Assembly: GCF_023634765.1 (NCBI RefSeq)
Contig: NZ_JAMLFX010000002.1
Location: 895,738-959,737, forward strand
Length of the DNA stretch: 64,000 bases
Source of the DNA: Pseudomonas sp. AKS31
GTDB taxonomy: Bacteria; Pseudomonadota; Gammaproteobacteria; Pseudomonadales; Pseudomonadaceae
Direction: 5' to 3'
Shown in pieces: positions 19,081 through 27,906 of the stretch. The notes under the pieces are model-generated. The model saw only the letters and a program-made list of their open reading frames with translations. It was not told the origin of the DNA and made no database searches. A program made the position numbers and the translations under genes. The first letter of the stretch is position 1. The number at the start of each line of letters is the position of its first letter.

Positions 19081-19242
19081 ATGTTCTCGCACGAAAGCAT
19101 CCCGCTTGTTGCCATCTTCATCATCATGTTCATAGGCGTGCTTGCCGCCTTCCTGCACCCGGTGCACGCGTTCTTCAGCTGGCTTCGCAGACGGAGTCAA
19201 AGATCTTCCTCTCGCTCTTCGAAAGGAGTGGGTTCGCGCTGA
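19081..19242 (+). CDS. Small single-pass membrane protein, 53 residues
   Basis: The ORF begins MFSHESIPLVAIFIIMFIG and has one hydrophobic segment (residues about 7-25), followed by FLHPVHAFFSWLRRRSQ and a Ser/Arg-rich basic tail. The positive-inside rule puts the tail in the cytoplasm. CAGGAG lies about 8 bases before the ATG. It is flanked by an upstream palindrome and a downstream terminator, so it is a compact transcription unit. Small amphipathic or membrane proteins like this include type I toxins and membrane regulators, but nothing identifies this one. Confidence 0.6.
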   Translation: MFSHESIPLVAIFIIMFIGVLAAFLHPVHAFFSWLRRRSQRSSSRSSKGVGSR

Positions 19243-19257
19243 ATTTTTCCCCGACGA

Positions 19258-19283
19258 GCCCGGATACATCCGGGCTTCTTTTC
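19258..19283 (+). terminator. Rho-independent terminator
   Basis: GCCCGGA and TCCGGGC form a stem with a TACA loop, followed by TTCTTTTC. It lies 15 bases after the small membrane protein. Confidence 0.8.
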
Positions 19284-19449
19284 GTAACGCCTACAAACTG
19301 CCGATAGCAGCCAAGGAACTCCGCATCCCTTTGCCTGTAAGCCCAGGGGAAGGGATTGCGCCAACTTCGGCGCGCTTATGACCTGGATTGCGACCCAGAA
19401 ACGAACAAGGGCTTGCATCAGCTTTCGCCTGCAAACCCTTGATTAAAGA

Positions 19450-19536
19450 TGGTGCCCGAAGCCGGAATCGAACCGGCACGCCCTTACGAGCGGGGGATTT
19501 TAAGTCCCATGCGTCTACCAGTTTCGCCATTCGGGC
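19450..19536 (-). tRNA. tRNA-Leu (TAA)
   Basis: An 87-base tRNA with acceptor stem GCCCGAA/TTCGGGC, long variable arm, GGTTCGATTCC T-loop and encoded CCA. The anticodon loop contains TTAAAA, anticodon TAA. Confidence 0.97.
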
Positions 19537-19688
19537 GGTAGCGCGGTGCTGCTGTCTTCTGCTGCACAGTCGCGATCCTGACAGGATCCAACCTTGAACA
19601 ACAGTGCGGGAAATATATACATCACTTCCCAGTGAAGCAAGTTGGCAATGACCGTTTTTCAAGACTAAATCTTGCGGTACTTTGCAAA

Positions 19689-19724
19689 TAAAAAAGCTCC
19701 GTAAATCATGGATCTACGGAGCTT
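19689..19724 (-). terminator. Terminator of the tRNA-Gly/tRNA-Cys unit
   Basis: AAGCTCCGTA and TACGGAGCTT form a 10-bp stem with an 11-base loop. On the minus strand it is followed by TTTTTTATTTG. It lies 9 bases past tRNA-Cys, so tRNA-Leu downstream may be transcribed separately. Confidence 0.85.
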
Positions 19725-19732
19725 ATTCATAG

Positions 19733-19806
19733 TGGAGGCCGAGGTCGGAATCGAACCGGCGTAGGTGGATTTGCAATCCACTGCATAACCATTTTGCTAC
19801 TCGGCC
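19733..19806 (-). tRNA. tRNA-Cys (GCA)
   Basis: A 74-base tRNA with acceptor stem GGCCGAG/CTCGGCC, anticodon loop TTGCAAA and encoded CCA. Confidence 0.97.
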
Positions 19807-19852
19807 TCAAAGTATCTGCTGTCAGTAGCACAACAACAAACACTGTACAAAT

Positions 19853-19928
<76 letters not shown>

Positions 19929-19988
19929 TTGGTGATGCGCATTCTATAGAATTAAGAAGCTCCGTCAACCCCTTGATTCAAAAAAGTT

Positions 19989-20549
19989 TTATTTCTTTTC
20001 AACATCGGTCTTCAGGTGCGGCCAGGCGGCGCGCAGGTACTGCACCATCGACCACAAGGTCAGGCCGGCAGAGACCATCAGCAAGGCATAACCGAGGATA
20101 ACCCAGAAGCTGAAATCCTTTGGATTAGCCAACAGAATGACCAGCGCGAGCATCTGCGCTGCGGTCTTCCATTTGCCCAGATTGGAAACGGCTACATGGG
20201 CACGGGCACCGAGTTCGGCCATCCACTCACGCAAGGCCGACACCACAATTTCGCGACCAATGATGACAGCCGCAGGCAGTGTGAGCCAGAGATTGCCATG
20301 TTCCTGGACCAGAAGCACCAGTGCGACTGCAACCATGAGCTTGTCAGCGACCGGATCGAGAAACGCCCCGAACGGAGTGCTTTGCTCCAGACGGCGAGCC
20401 AGATAACCGTCCAGCCAGTCCGTCGCTGCCGCAAAGGCGAACACCGAGGCGGAGGCCATGTAACTCCACTGATAAGGCAGATAGAACAGCAAAATGAAGA
20501 TTGGAATGAGCAGGACGCGTAGAACGGTAATCAGATTAGGGATATTCAT
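19989..20549 (-). CDS. pgsA: CDP-diacylglycerol-glycerol-3-phosphate 3-phosphatidyltransferase
   Basis: A 186-residue inner-membrane enzyme that makes phosphatidylglycerol phosphate. The CDP-alcohol phosphotransferase motif is complete: [27 protein letters not shown] (D-G-x2-A-R-x8-G-x3-D-x3-D). Four or so hydrophobic segments are visible. I chose ATG 20549 ([11 protein letters not shown]), the family start; a GTG two codons upstream is possible. It follows uvrC on the same strand, the usual gacA-uvrC-pgsA-tRNA order in Pseudomonas. Confidence 0.96.
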   Translation of the reverse strand: MNIPNLITVLRVLLIPIFILLFYLPYQWSYMASASVFAFAAATDWLDGYLARRLEQSTPFGAFLDPVADKLMVAVALVLLVQEHGNLWLTLPAAVIIGREIVVSALREWMAELGARAHVAVSNLGKWKTAAQMLALVILLANPKDFSFWVILGYALLMVSAGLTLWSMVQYLRAAWPHLKTDVEKK

Positions 20550-20581
20550 CGGCACAACTGGCTACGAGGTGAAGGGGCATT

Positions 20582-22405
20582 CTACTCGCTATGCAGGTTC
20601 GCATAAATCGACTCTGCGAGCTTTTTACTGATCCCCGGGGCTTTGGCGATCTCTTCGATGCTTGCACGAGACAGCTCCTGCAATCCACCAAAATGTTTCA
20701 ACAAGTCGCGACGTCGGGTCGGCCCAACGCCGGCAACGCCTTCCAGCGTTGACGTACGACGGGTTTTACCTCGACGTGCGCGGTGTCCTGTAATTGCGAA
20801 ACGGTGCGCTTCATCGCGAATCTGTTGAATCAGGTGCAGCGCCGGCGAGTCGCCACGCAAGGTAAACTCGTGCGCCGCATCATTTAGATACAACGTTTCG
20901 AAGCCGGCCTTGCGCGTAGCACCTTTGGCAACACCGAGGAGGATCAGGTCCGGCACGGCCAATTCGTTGAGAACATCCCGTGCCATCGACAGCTGGCCCT
21001 TGCCACCGTCGACCAACAAGATGTCCGGCAGTTTGCCCTCGCCTTCCTTGAGTTTGCTGAAGCGTCGCGTCAGGGCCTGATGCATGGCGGCATAGTCGTC
21101 ACCCGCCGTGACCCCTTCGATGTTATAGCGCCGGTAATCCGACTTGATCGCGCCTTCAGGGCCGAACACCACACAGGACGCGACCGTCGCCTCACCGCTG
21201 GAATGACTGATGTCATAGCATTCCAGACGCTGCGGCGGTTCATCCAGGTTCAATACTTCGGCCAAGGCCTCGAACCGCGCGGCGGTGTGTTGGCGGTTGG
21301 CCAGGCGCGCGCCCAATGCCTGCTCGGCGTTGGTCACTGCCAGTTGCTGCCAGCGCGCGCGCGTACCACGCACCCGATGACTGATGGCCAGCTCGCGACC
21401 ACGCAGCTCATGGATCGCTTCAACCAATGCTGGAAAGTCTTCGTGCACCACATTGACGATCAGCTCGCTCGGCAAATCTCGCTCGGGGCTGCTGATAAAG
21501 TAGTGGCCAAGAAACGCGGCCATGACTTCCGACACGTCCTCTTCGATACCGACTTGCGGAAAGAAATTCTTGCTGCCCAACACACGTCCGCCACGGACGC
21601 TTATCAGGTGCACGCAAGCGCCGCCCGGGTTGACGAATGCCGCGATGACATCGATATCCCCTGTACCACCTTCCATGCTCTGTTGATCCTGGACCCGACG
21701 CAGCAGTGCGATCTGATCACGCAGTTCGGCGGCACGCTCGAACTCCAGGTTGATCGCCGCCTCCTCCATCGCCGTGGACAGCTCGTTGGTCAACGCGTGA
21801 CTACGCCCCTCAAGAAACATCACCGAGTGACGCACGTCTTCGGCATACACTTCAGGCTCGACCAGTCCGACGCAAGGCGCTTTGCAGCGCTTGATCTGAT
21901 ACTGCAGGCACGGGCGGGTACGGTTCTTGTAGTAGCTGTCTTCACACTGGCGAACGAAGAAGGTCTTTTGCAGCAGGCTCAGGCTTTCACGTATGGCGCC
22001 GGCACTCGGATAGGGGCCGAAGTACTTGCCCTTGGCCTTTTTGGCCCCGCGATGAATGCTCAGGCGCGGGAATTGGCCGTCGGACAGAAACACGTAGGGG
22101 TAGGATTTGTCGTCGCGCAACAGAATGTTGTACGGCGGACGCCATTCTTTGATCAGCGTCTGCTCCAGCAGCAGCGCCTCGGTTTCGTTGGCGGTGATGG
22201 TCGTTTCGACCTGCGCAATGCGCCCCACCAACGCGGCAGTCTTGGGCGCCAGGCCGGTTTTGCGAAAGTAGCTGGCCAGGCGTTTTTTCAGGTTCTTGGC
22301 CTTGCCCACGTACAACAGGCGTGCATCGCTGTCGAACATGCGATAGACGCCCGGGCGCCCGCTGACTGTCGACAGAAACGCGCCGGAATCGAATGTTTCA
22401 GTCAT
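20582..22405 (-). CDS. uvrC: Excinuclease ABC subunit C
   Basis: A 607-residue nucleotide-excision repair nuclease. It has an N-terminal GIY-YIG domain ([21 protein letters not shown]), a cysteine cluster ([25 protein letters not shown]), a UVR domain that contacts UvrB, a C-terminal RNase H-like nuclease core ([30 protein letters not shown]) and a helix-hairpin-helix end ([16 protein letters not shown]). It starts 2 bases after the gacA stop, as expected for the conserved gacA-uvrC operon. Confidence 0.97.
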   Translation of the reverse strand: MTETFDSGAFLSTVSGRPGVYRMFDSDARLLYVGKAKNLKKRLASYFRKTGLAPKTAALVGRIAQVETTITANETEALLLEQTLIKEWRPPYNILLRDDKSYPYVFLSDGQFPRLSIHRGAKKAKGKYFGPYPSAGAIRESLSLLQKTFFVRQCEDSYYKNRTRPCLQYQIKRCKAPCVGLVEPEVYAEDVRHSVMFLEGRSHALTNELSTAMEEAAINLEFERAAELRDQIALLRRVQDQQSMEGGTGDIDVIAAFVNPGGACVHLISVRGGRVLGSKNFFPQVGIEEDVSEVMAAFLGHYFISSPERDLPSELIVNVVHEDFPALVEAIHELRGRELAISHRVRGTRARWQQLAVTNAEQALGARLANRQHTAARFEALAEVLNLDEPPQRLECYDISHSSGEATVASCVVFGPEGAIKSDYRRYNIEGVTAGDDYAAMHQALTRRFSKLKEGEGKLPDILLVDGGKGQLSMARDVLNELAVPDLILLGVAKGATRKAGFETLYLNDAAHEFTLRGDSPALHLIQQIRDEAHRFAITGHRARRGKTRRTSTLEGVAGVGPTRRRDLLKHFGGLQELSRASIEEIAKAPGISKKLAESIYANLHSE

Positions 22406-22407
22406 GG

Positions 22408-23049
22408 TCAGAGGCTGGCATCAACCATACCGTGCCGCACCGCCAGCAGAGTCAACTCGACGTCACTGCTGATCGAAAGCTTCTCGAAAATACGATAGCG
22501 ATAGGTGTTCACGGTTTTCGGTGACAGGCACAATTTGTCGGAAATGATCTGTATCTTCTGACAGCCGACGATCATCAAGGCGATCTGAATTTCGCGTTCG
22601 GACAAGGCATCGAAGGGAGAATCATTGGAAGGCTGAAACGACTTGATTGCCAATTGCTGGGCAATTTGCGGACTGATGTAGCGCTGACCGGCAAAAACCA
22701 GGCGAATCGCCTGAACCATTTCCGGCAAACCCGCGCCCTTGGTCAGATAACCCGCAGCACCAGCCTGCAACAAGCGTGTCGGAAAAGGATCCTCTTCACA
22801 CACCGTAACCGCGACCACCTTGATGTCCGGATGACTGCGCAACAGTTTGCGCGTGGCTTCCAGGCCGCCGATGCCAGGCATCTTGACGTCCATCAGCACC
22901 ACATCGGGCTTCAACTCTCGGGCCTTGATCAGGGACTCTTCCCCGGATTCAGCCTGGCCAACCACTTGCAAGCCATCGATATCGGCCAGCATACGTGTAA
23001 TGCCTGTGCGAACGAGATCATGGTCATCGACCACTAGCACCCTAATCAA
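22408..23049 (-). CDS. gacA: Response regulator GacA
   Basis: A 213-residue response regulator of the GacS/GacA system, which turns on the Rsm small RNAs controlling secondary metabolism and exoproducts. The receiver domain (residues 1-120) has DDHD acidic residues, phospho-acceptor Asp54 ([10 protein letters not shown]) and Lys near 103 (YLTKG). A LuxR-type helix-turn-helix ([33 protein letters not shown]) ends the protein. The start is TTG at 23047-23049, as is usual for this gene in Pseudomonas. GacS is not in the window. Confidence 0.97.
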   Translation of the reverse strand: MIRVLVVDDHDLVRTGITRMLADIDGLQVVGQAESGEESLIKARELKPDVVLMDVKMPGIGGLEATRKLLRSHPDIKVVAVTVCEEDPFPTRLLQAGAAGYLTKGAGLPEMVQAIRLVFAGQRYISPQIAQQLAIKSFQPSNDSPFDALSEREIQIALMIVGCQKIQIISDKLCLSPKTVNTYRYRIFEKLSISSDVELTLLAVRHGMVDASL

Positions 23050-23176
23050 GCAGACACCTCGCGATATGGTCTTATTGGGATGCCGGACACCTTAGCAAAA
23101 AGTACCCCGCAGACCTAGCGGAAAGCGTCATTTAAAAAGTTTCAATTCATCATTGAAGGCTTGCCGGCCGTGGGTT

Positions 23177-23620
23177 TCAGAGCACATGTGTACTGATATC
23201 AAGCTGCATTCGCAGAAAACACTCGTCCGCGCCTTGAACTTGTAGTCCTTTTCTCTCATACAAGTTTCTCGCCGGATTATTTTCAAATACGGTCAGCCGC
23301 AGCGCCGGGCGTCTTTCTCTACGCACCATGTCGATAACCTGATCGATCGCCCAAGAACCAGCACCCTGCCCCTGATACGTTTCAGCAATCTGCAGCTCAC
23401 GAATGTATAGCGCGCGCATATCCCGACTGAGACTGAGAAAGCCCACTGGCACATCACCCTTCACTATCAGCCAGTTTTGCCGCCCCAACCATGCCACGTC
23501 GAACGCTTCGTCCTGCCATAGCAGGTCATGGCGAATGTAGTAGCGCAGCATGTTCTGACAGGTGAGATCGCGGGCAAACGCCAGATCTTCTGGAACCGCC
23601 AATCGTAAGTGGAATGTCAT
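23177..23620 (-). CDS. GNAT-family N-acetyltransferase
   Basis: A 147-residue acetyltransferase with the acetyl-CoA motif (AETYQGQGAGSWAIDQVI, Q/RxxGxG/A) and the C-terminal FENNPARNLYERKGLQVQG strand and helix. The substrate is unknown. I chose ATG 23618-23620 (MTFHLRLAVPED): it overlaps the stop codon of the small ORF upstream as TGATG, suggesting coupled translation. An in-frame longer start at 23656 would bury that coupling. Confidence 0.85.
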   Translation of the reverse strand: MTFHLRLAVPEDLAFARDLTCQNMLRYYIRHDLLWQDEAFDVAWLGRQNWLIVKGDVPVGFLSLSRDMRALYIRELQIAETYQGQGAGSWAIDQVIDMVRRERRPALRLTVFENNPARNLYERKGLQVQGADECFLRMQLDISTHVL

Positions 23621-23787
23621 CAGGCTTGCACAACAGGAACAATTCGCCCCAGCCATGCACCCACGACGCGCTCGGCCATGACCAACAGATCACCTGCCCC
23701 GGCCGCTGCGGCCTCGATAAAGCGACAGTGTGAAAGCTCACCGGCAATGTGCGGAGACTGGGCAGCAGCAATGGTTTGTGTCGACAC
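23620..23787 (-). CDS. Small ORF coupled to GNAT gene, 55 residues
   Basis: A GTG-started ORF, MSTQTIAAAQSPHIAGEL... ending GRIVPVVQA. AAGGGTGA precedes the GTG by a few bases. Its TGA overlaps the ATG of the acetyltransferase (TGATG). The peptide is Ala-rich with a helical look and ends in a hydrophobic segment. I recognise no family. The overlap and ribosome site are the evidence that it is translated; it could be a leader or partner of the acetyltransferase. Confidence 0.5.
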   Translation of the reverse strand: MSTQTIAAAQSPHIAGELSHCRFIEAAAAGAGDLLVMAERVVGAWLGRIVPVVQA

Positions 23788-23938
23788 GGTTCACCCTTGG
23801 TCATCAAGCGAAGTGCAGAATGTCACAACTCCTGCGCGACGCTAGCAATAGATGTTTTGTTGATTACGCGATAGCAATTTCTGATTGCTGTGGCGTAGCG
23901 GCCTCTAGTAAGCTCGGCCCATTCATCGGAGACAGACC

Positions 23939-24067
23939 ATGTTCAACGCCCTCTCACAGCTTTGCACCACCAGCGCCCTGCGCTCGGTTGCGGCTGCCCG
24001 GGTGAATGACGTTTGCGCTCCGGTCAGCTTTTATTTTGGGTATTGGTTTAGCCACTGGCGCGCCTGA
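23939..24067 (+). CDS. Leader peptide of DAHP synthase attenuator
   Basis: A 42-residue ORF, MFNALSQLCTTSALRS..., whose end is packed with aromatic codons: SFYFGYWFSHWRA has three Phe, two Tyr and two Trp in 13 residues. It is preceded by CGGAGACAGACC, a fair ribosome site. It is followed by a strong terminator 48 bases later, and then by the DAHP synthase gene. GGGTAT (24038-24043) and ATACCC (24067-24072) can pair across the aromatic codons, so a ribosome stalled there would change folding. This is the classic attenuation layout for aromatic amino acid supply. Confidence 0.82.
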   Translation: MFNALSQLCTTSALRSVAAARVNDVCAPVSFYFGYWFSHWRA

Positions 24068-24114
24068 TACCCAAACGGCGCCCATAACAACGGGTCGCCT
24101 ACCAGAGAATTCTC

Positions 24115-24153
24115 AACCCCCGGTCGGCCTCCCGACCGGGGGTTTTGTTTTTT
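24115..24153 (+). terminator. Attenuator terminator before DAHP synthase
   Basis: AACCCCCGGTCGG and CCGACCGGGGGTT form a perfect 13-bp stem with a 4-base loop, followed by TTTTGTTTTTTC. It lies between leader peptide and structural gene, so transcription reaches the DAHP synthase only when it is not formed. Confidence 0.92.
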
Positions 24154-24202
24154 CAGCCCCACATTTTTCAGCAACACACTAGACACTTTGAGGAATCACG
24201 AA

Positions 24203-24355
24203 ATGAACTACGCCACTTATTACCGTCACGACAGCTTCAGCGCCTGGCGATTTACCAGCCTCCGCTCGGGACAGCCTGCCGCCTCCGATCGGTCACCTAC
24301 AGGTGGCAAGCACACACACGTAGCCACTACGGCCAACTGTCGAACACCCCAGTAG
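24203..24355 (+). CDS. Second leader-like ORF before DAHP synthase, 50 residues
   Basis: An ORF starting MNYATYYRHDSFSAWRF and ending NCRTPQ. GAGGA sits 8 bases before the ATG, a better ribosome site than most genes here have. Its first 17 codons include three Tyr, two Phe and one Trp. It lies after the attenuator and ends 47 bases before the DAHP synthase start. It may tie translation of the enzyme to aromatic aminoacyl-tRNA supply, or be a non-functional remnant. Confidence 0.55.
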   Translation: MNYATYYRHDSFSAWRFTSLRSGQPAASDRSPTGGKHTHVATTANCRTPQ

Positions 24356-24402
24356 GGCCGAGCGAGCGGGAAGCACCCGCCGCCAGCCCAGGAAGACCGA
24401 AT

Positions 24403-25479
24403 ATGAACTCGTCCGTTTCTGCTCTGCCGCTGTCCACCCTGAACCCTGCCAACGAAGCATTGACCCTGCGTCTGCCCAGCTCGTTGCAACTCAAACAGCA
24501 ATTGCCCCTGAGCAATGCCTTGAGCCTGCAAGTCACCGCGCACCGCCAGGCGGTTCGCGCCATTCTCAATGGCCAGGATCAACGCCTGCTGGTCATCGTC
24601 GGGCCCTGCTCTATCCATGATCCGCATTCCGCACTCGAATACGCCGGCAAGCTCGCTCGACTGGCTGAAGAAGTCAGCGGCGAAATGCTGTTGGTGATGC
24701 GAGCCTACGTCGAGAAACCGCGTACCACGGTCGGCTGGAAAGGTCTGGCCTACGACCCGCAACTGGATGGCAGTGACGACATGGCTGGCGGCCTTACGCT
24801 TTCGCGCGAGCTGATGCTGGAAATGATCCGCCTCGGCCTGCCAGTGGCCACAGAATTGCTGCAGCCCATGGCTGCCGGTTACTTCGACGATCTGTTGAGC
24901 TGGGTGGCCATTGGCGCGCGCACCACTGAATCGCAGATCCACCGGGAGATGGCCAGTGGATTGGGCATGCCAGTCGGGTTCAAGAACGGCACCGACGGCG
25001 GTGCCGCCATTGCAGTTGACGCCATGCGTTCTGCAGCCCATCCGCACCGGCATTTCGGCGTCGATAGTCAGGGCCATCCGGCCATCATTCAAACACCAGG
25101 CAACCCCGACACCCACCTGGTTCTGCGCGGTGGCCATAAAGGGCCGAACCATGATCGCGAGAGCGTTGCGAAAATCCATGCAGACCTGAATCGCCTGAAG
25201 ATTCCGAGCCGGATCATGGTCGATTGCAGCCACGCCAACAGTGGCAAGGACCCGCTACGCCAGCCCGGCGTCTTCAACGAAGTGCTTGAGCAACGCCTGC
25301 AAGGTGACCGCTCTTTGATCGGCATGATGATTGAGTCTCACCTGTTCGAAGGCTGCCAACCGCTGAGCGAATCCCTGCGCTATGGGGTGTCGATTACCGA
25401 CGGTTGCCTCGGTTTCAGCGCAACGGAGCGCTTGCTGCTTGACGCCTGCCAGCGCCTTGCCGCACACGCCAAAGGCTGA
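24403..25479 (+). CDS. 3-deoxy-7-phosphoheptulonate (DAHP) synthase, type I
   Basis: A 358-residue AroF/G/H-type enzyme that condenses phosphoenolpyruvate and erythrose 4-phosphate, the first step of the shikimate pathway. Motifs: GPCSIHDPHSALEYA, VMRAYVEKPRTTVGWKGL, IGARTTESQIHREMASGL, VGFKNGTDG, and the metal-binding DCSHANSGK and ESHLFEG. I chose ATG 24403 with AGGA upstream. The inhibitor specificity (Phe, Tyr or Trp) cannot be read from sequence with confidence. Expression is predicted to be attenuated by the aromatic leader at 23939. Confidence 0.95.
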   Translation: MNSSVSALPLSTLNPANEALTLRLPSSLQLKQQLPLSNALSLQVTAHRQAVRAILNGQDQRLLVIVGPCSIHDPHSALEYAGKLARLAEEVSGEMLLVMRAYVEKPRTTVGWKGLAYDPQLDGSDDMAGGLTLSRELMLEMIRLGLPVATELLQPMAAGYFDDLLSWVAIGARTTESQIHREMASGLGMPVGFKNGTDGGAAIAVDAMRSAAHPHRHFGVDSQGHPAIIQTPGNPDTHLVLRGGHKGPNHDRESVAKIHADLNRLKIPSRIMVDCSHANSGKDPLRQPGVFNEVLEQRLQGDRSLIGMMIESHLFEGCQPLSESLRYGVSITDGCLGFSATERLLLDACQRLAAHAKG

Positions 25480-25491
25480 TTGCCAGGCTCA

Positions 25492-25518
25492 CCCTCCGGT
25501 TTATCGCAAGCCGGAGGG
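25492..25518. terminator. Hairpin between convergent genes
   Basis: CCCTCCGG and CCGGAGGG form an 8-bp stem with an 11-base loop. No T-run follows on the plus strand, so termination strength is doubtful. Confidence 0.4.
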
Positions 25519-25533
25519 CCGGCCATATTCCCG

Positions 25534-26613
25534 TTACGCCTCTACCTGCACGTGCGTCACCGCGGACTCCTGACTGACATCGTCCAGACGTTCAATCGTG
25601 TAGGCCACCCGCACGGTCGTGCCATGGTGCTCACGCCAGAATCGGTGCGGCACAATGAAGATCAGCGGCTTCCCCGCCGTCTCCCGAGTGATTTCACGGT
25701 CATCGCGATGATTGAACAGATCTCCGTCGCACTTGAGGTACGCCAACTCACCTTCCTGCGTTTGAGCGTTACCGATCACGACGGTGACGCCATCGATCGA
25801 GTCGTCTCTCGACAACACGCCATCTTGCGCTTCAAGCACATCGGGTGCGTCCAGTTCACCCCGTTGGATCGGGGTGACGAGAACTCGCGCCGCCTCGGAT
25901 TCGCGAACGACGCCGCCCGCCTGTTCGACCTGGTAGCGCACTACCACCTCGCCGCCGAGATGGGCTGCGATGTGCACCCCTTCAACCCAGAATGACAGGA
26001 CATCTGCGACCGCAAAGGTTTCGACCTTCAAGCTGTCGCTGAACGTTGCAGACGATGCGTCAGCGCCCCACAGCAACGTGACCCGATCCCCCGCCGCCAT
26101 TCGGGAATAAGGCTGGAGCGCGACAAGCGTGCCGTCCGGCACTCGTGCCGGATCCAGCGTTCCTCCGATCGCCCCCTCGACAATCGGCGCAAGCAATTGC
26201 GGCCGGGCATCCCCCACAGACAATTGCACGCGCGCAGACAACGCGGGTTCAACCGAGCCCGCGCTGAGCCGTTTCCAGTAGATCTCCAGAGAACCGCCAT
26301 CCAGCGCCGCGATATGCATGCCCTTGATCACGAACACGACATCCTTGCCGATCTGGCCTTCGCTGACATAGCGAACCATTTCGTGCTGATAGGCAAAGCC
26401 TTCTATATCCAGTCCGTCCCAGCTCAACAACAACTGATCGCCGCAAGCCATGTTGGCATAAGGGGCAATGCGGACAACAACTTTGCTCAGCGCGGGATCC
26501 AGCACTGCTCCCTCATGGGAATCAAGGGTTGGCGCAGGCAGCAGTTCGTCCGAAACACAGGGACTGACAGGGTGGCGCATCCGGTAGCAAAACTCGACTT
26601 CGTGCGTGTGCAT
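25534..26613 (-). CDS. Three-repeat protein, unknown function
   Basis: A 359-residue protein built from three degenerate repeats of about 110 residues. The repeats open LPAPTLDSHEGAVLDP, LLAPIVEGAIGGTLDP and LDAPDVLEAQDGVLSR, each leading to a GDxxxLxWDG-like strand and a later GMHIAALDGG/GVHIAAHLGG strand. The pattern suggests beta-sandwich (Ig-like) modules. There is no signal peptide or anchor. I chose ATG 26613, because GGAG lies 6 bases upstream; ATG 26625 has poor spacing. Similar multi-module proteins occur in fluorescent pseudomonads, but I know no tested function. The 335 bases upstream are AT-richer than the flanks. Confidence 0.7.
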   Translation of the reverse strand: MHTHEVEFCYRMRHPVSPCVSDELLPAPTLDSHEGAVLDPALSKVVVRIAPYANMACGDQLLLSWDGLDIEGFAYQHEMVRYVSEGQIGKDVVFVIKGMHIAALDGGSLEIYWKRLSAGSVEPALSARVQLSVGDARPQLLAPIVEGAIGGTLDPARVPDGTLVALQPYSRMAAGDRVTLLWGADASSATFSDSLKVETFAVADVLSFWVEGVHIAAHLGGEVVVRYQVEQAGGVVRESEAARVLVTPIQRGELDAPDVLEAQDGVLSRDDSIDGVTVVIGNAQTQEGELAYLKCDGDLFNHRDDREITRETAGKPLIFIVPHRFWREHHGTTVRVAYTIERLDDVSQESAVTHVQVEA

Positions 26614-26948
26614 TAGTGGCTCCATTCCTTGGAAAAAACGCCGCTTTCATGGACGGCGTCGACAGCCAACATTCAACGCCATTGCGTACACTTTCGATGT
26701 CAGCCTCATCCGCCGCGAACAACCGGCAAAGGCCTCCTGCCGGGTAGGCAAACCACGCAAAATTGCCATCAACCTAGCGAAAGATGTCTTCAACTTCCGA
26801 TTCGGATTTCATAAGTATCTGAAAATTCTTACAAGCACTAGTCCAGATTCAACGGCCAAGAGAAGCCCCTTCTTACTTCTTCAACAGGATGAGTGTTTTA
26901 GAGTGGCCTCCAGATTCCCCGATGAACTTCTGTGAAAAAGGTAAGAAC
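26614..26948. other. Intergenic region, 335 bases
   Basis: This is lower in GC than its neighbours and should hold the promoters of the divergent repeat protein and lipase. No RNA gene, repeat or clear operator is seen. Open frames here lack ribosome sites. Confidence 0.5.
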
Positions 26949-27809
26949 ATGCAACGGAATGCTTCAACTCGCTATCCCGTCCTGTTGGTACACGGCCTGT
27001 TCGGATTCGAGCGTATAGGTCATTTCGAGCTGTTCCATGATGTAAAGGACGCTCTGAAAACGACTGGCAGCCGAGTGTTTGTTCCACACCTTTCTGCCAC
27101 CCATAAAAACGAAACAAGGGGTGAACAATTGCTTGCACAGATTGATCGTGTCTTGCGAGGCACAGGTGCAGACAAAGTCAACCTCATAGGACACAGTCAA
27201 GGCGCATTGGCTGCTCGATACGCTGCAGCGTTGGCGCCACACGCCGTCGCTTCCGTCACCTCCGTCAGCGGCCCGAACCACGGCTCGGAACTGGCTGATT
27301 TTCTGCGCAAGGCACTGATACCCGGGCGACTGCCGGAGGTCGTCGCCCAGAACGTAGCGACGCTATTTGCCAATTTTCTATCGTTGCTCAGTGGCAGTGC
27401 CGCCTTGCCGCAGAACGCACTGGCGGCGCTCAATGCACTGACGACTGAAGGCGTAGGCGAGTTCAACGACAAGTTTCCGCAGGGATTGCCCAGCACTTGG
27501 GGCGGACAAGGCCCGGAACAGGTCAACGGCGTACGCTATTACTCGTGGAGCGGCGTTCTGCCGGCCAGCAGCCCGTCGCCACTCGATCCGACCCAAAGCA
27601 TTTGCCATGCGCTATCGCAGTACTTCATGACCGAAACGCTGCAGAATGACGGTTTCGTCGGCCGCTTCAGTTCTCACTTGGGGCAGGTGATCCGCTCCGA
27701 CTACCCACTGGACCATCTGGGCAGCCTGCGCCGCACAGCCGGCGCCATACCCGACCCGATTGAGCTGTACGTCAAGCACGCCGAACGTCTGCGAGCCGCG
27801 AATCTCTGA
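26949..27809 (+). CDS. Triacylglycerol lipase, subfamily I.1 (P. fragi type)
   Basis: A 286-residue alpha/beta-hydrolase that hydrolyses triacylglycerols. The oxyanion motif YPVLLVHGLFGF is at residues 9-20, the nucleophile Ser83 is in GHSQG, and Asp234 (NDGFVG) and His256 (YPLDHLG) complete the triad at positions matching P. fragi lipase. There is no signal peptide, as in that lipase, and no lipase foldase gene is adjacent. I chose ATG 26949 with AGG 8 bases upstream; ATG 26922 is an alternative. Confidence 0.9.
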   Translation: MQRNASTRYPVLLVHGLFGFERIGHFELFHDVKDALKTTGSRVFVPHLSATHKNETRGEQLLAQIDRVLRGTGADKVNLIGHSQGALAARYAAALAPHAVASVTSVSGPNHGSELADFLRKALIPGRLPEVVAQNVATLFANFLSLLSGSAALPQNALAALNALTTEGVGEFNDKFPQGLPSTWGGQGPEQVNGVRYYSWSGVLPASSPSPLDPTQSICHALSQYFMTETLQNDGFVGRFSSHLGQVIRSDYPLDHLGSLRRTAGAIPDPIELYVKHAERLRAANL

Positions 27810-27906
27810 TCAAGGCCACGGACAACCGAACGGAACTTTGCCGAGAATTCGCCCACTGAATCCGGTAGGCTCCACACTTTACTGAAATAGATTGGAGAGT
27901 TTCCCC

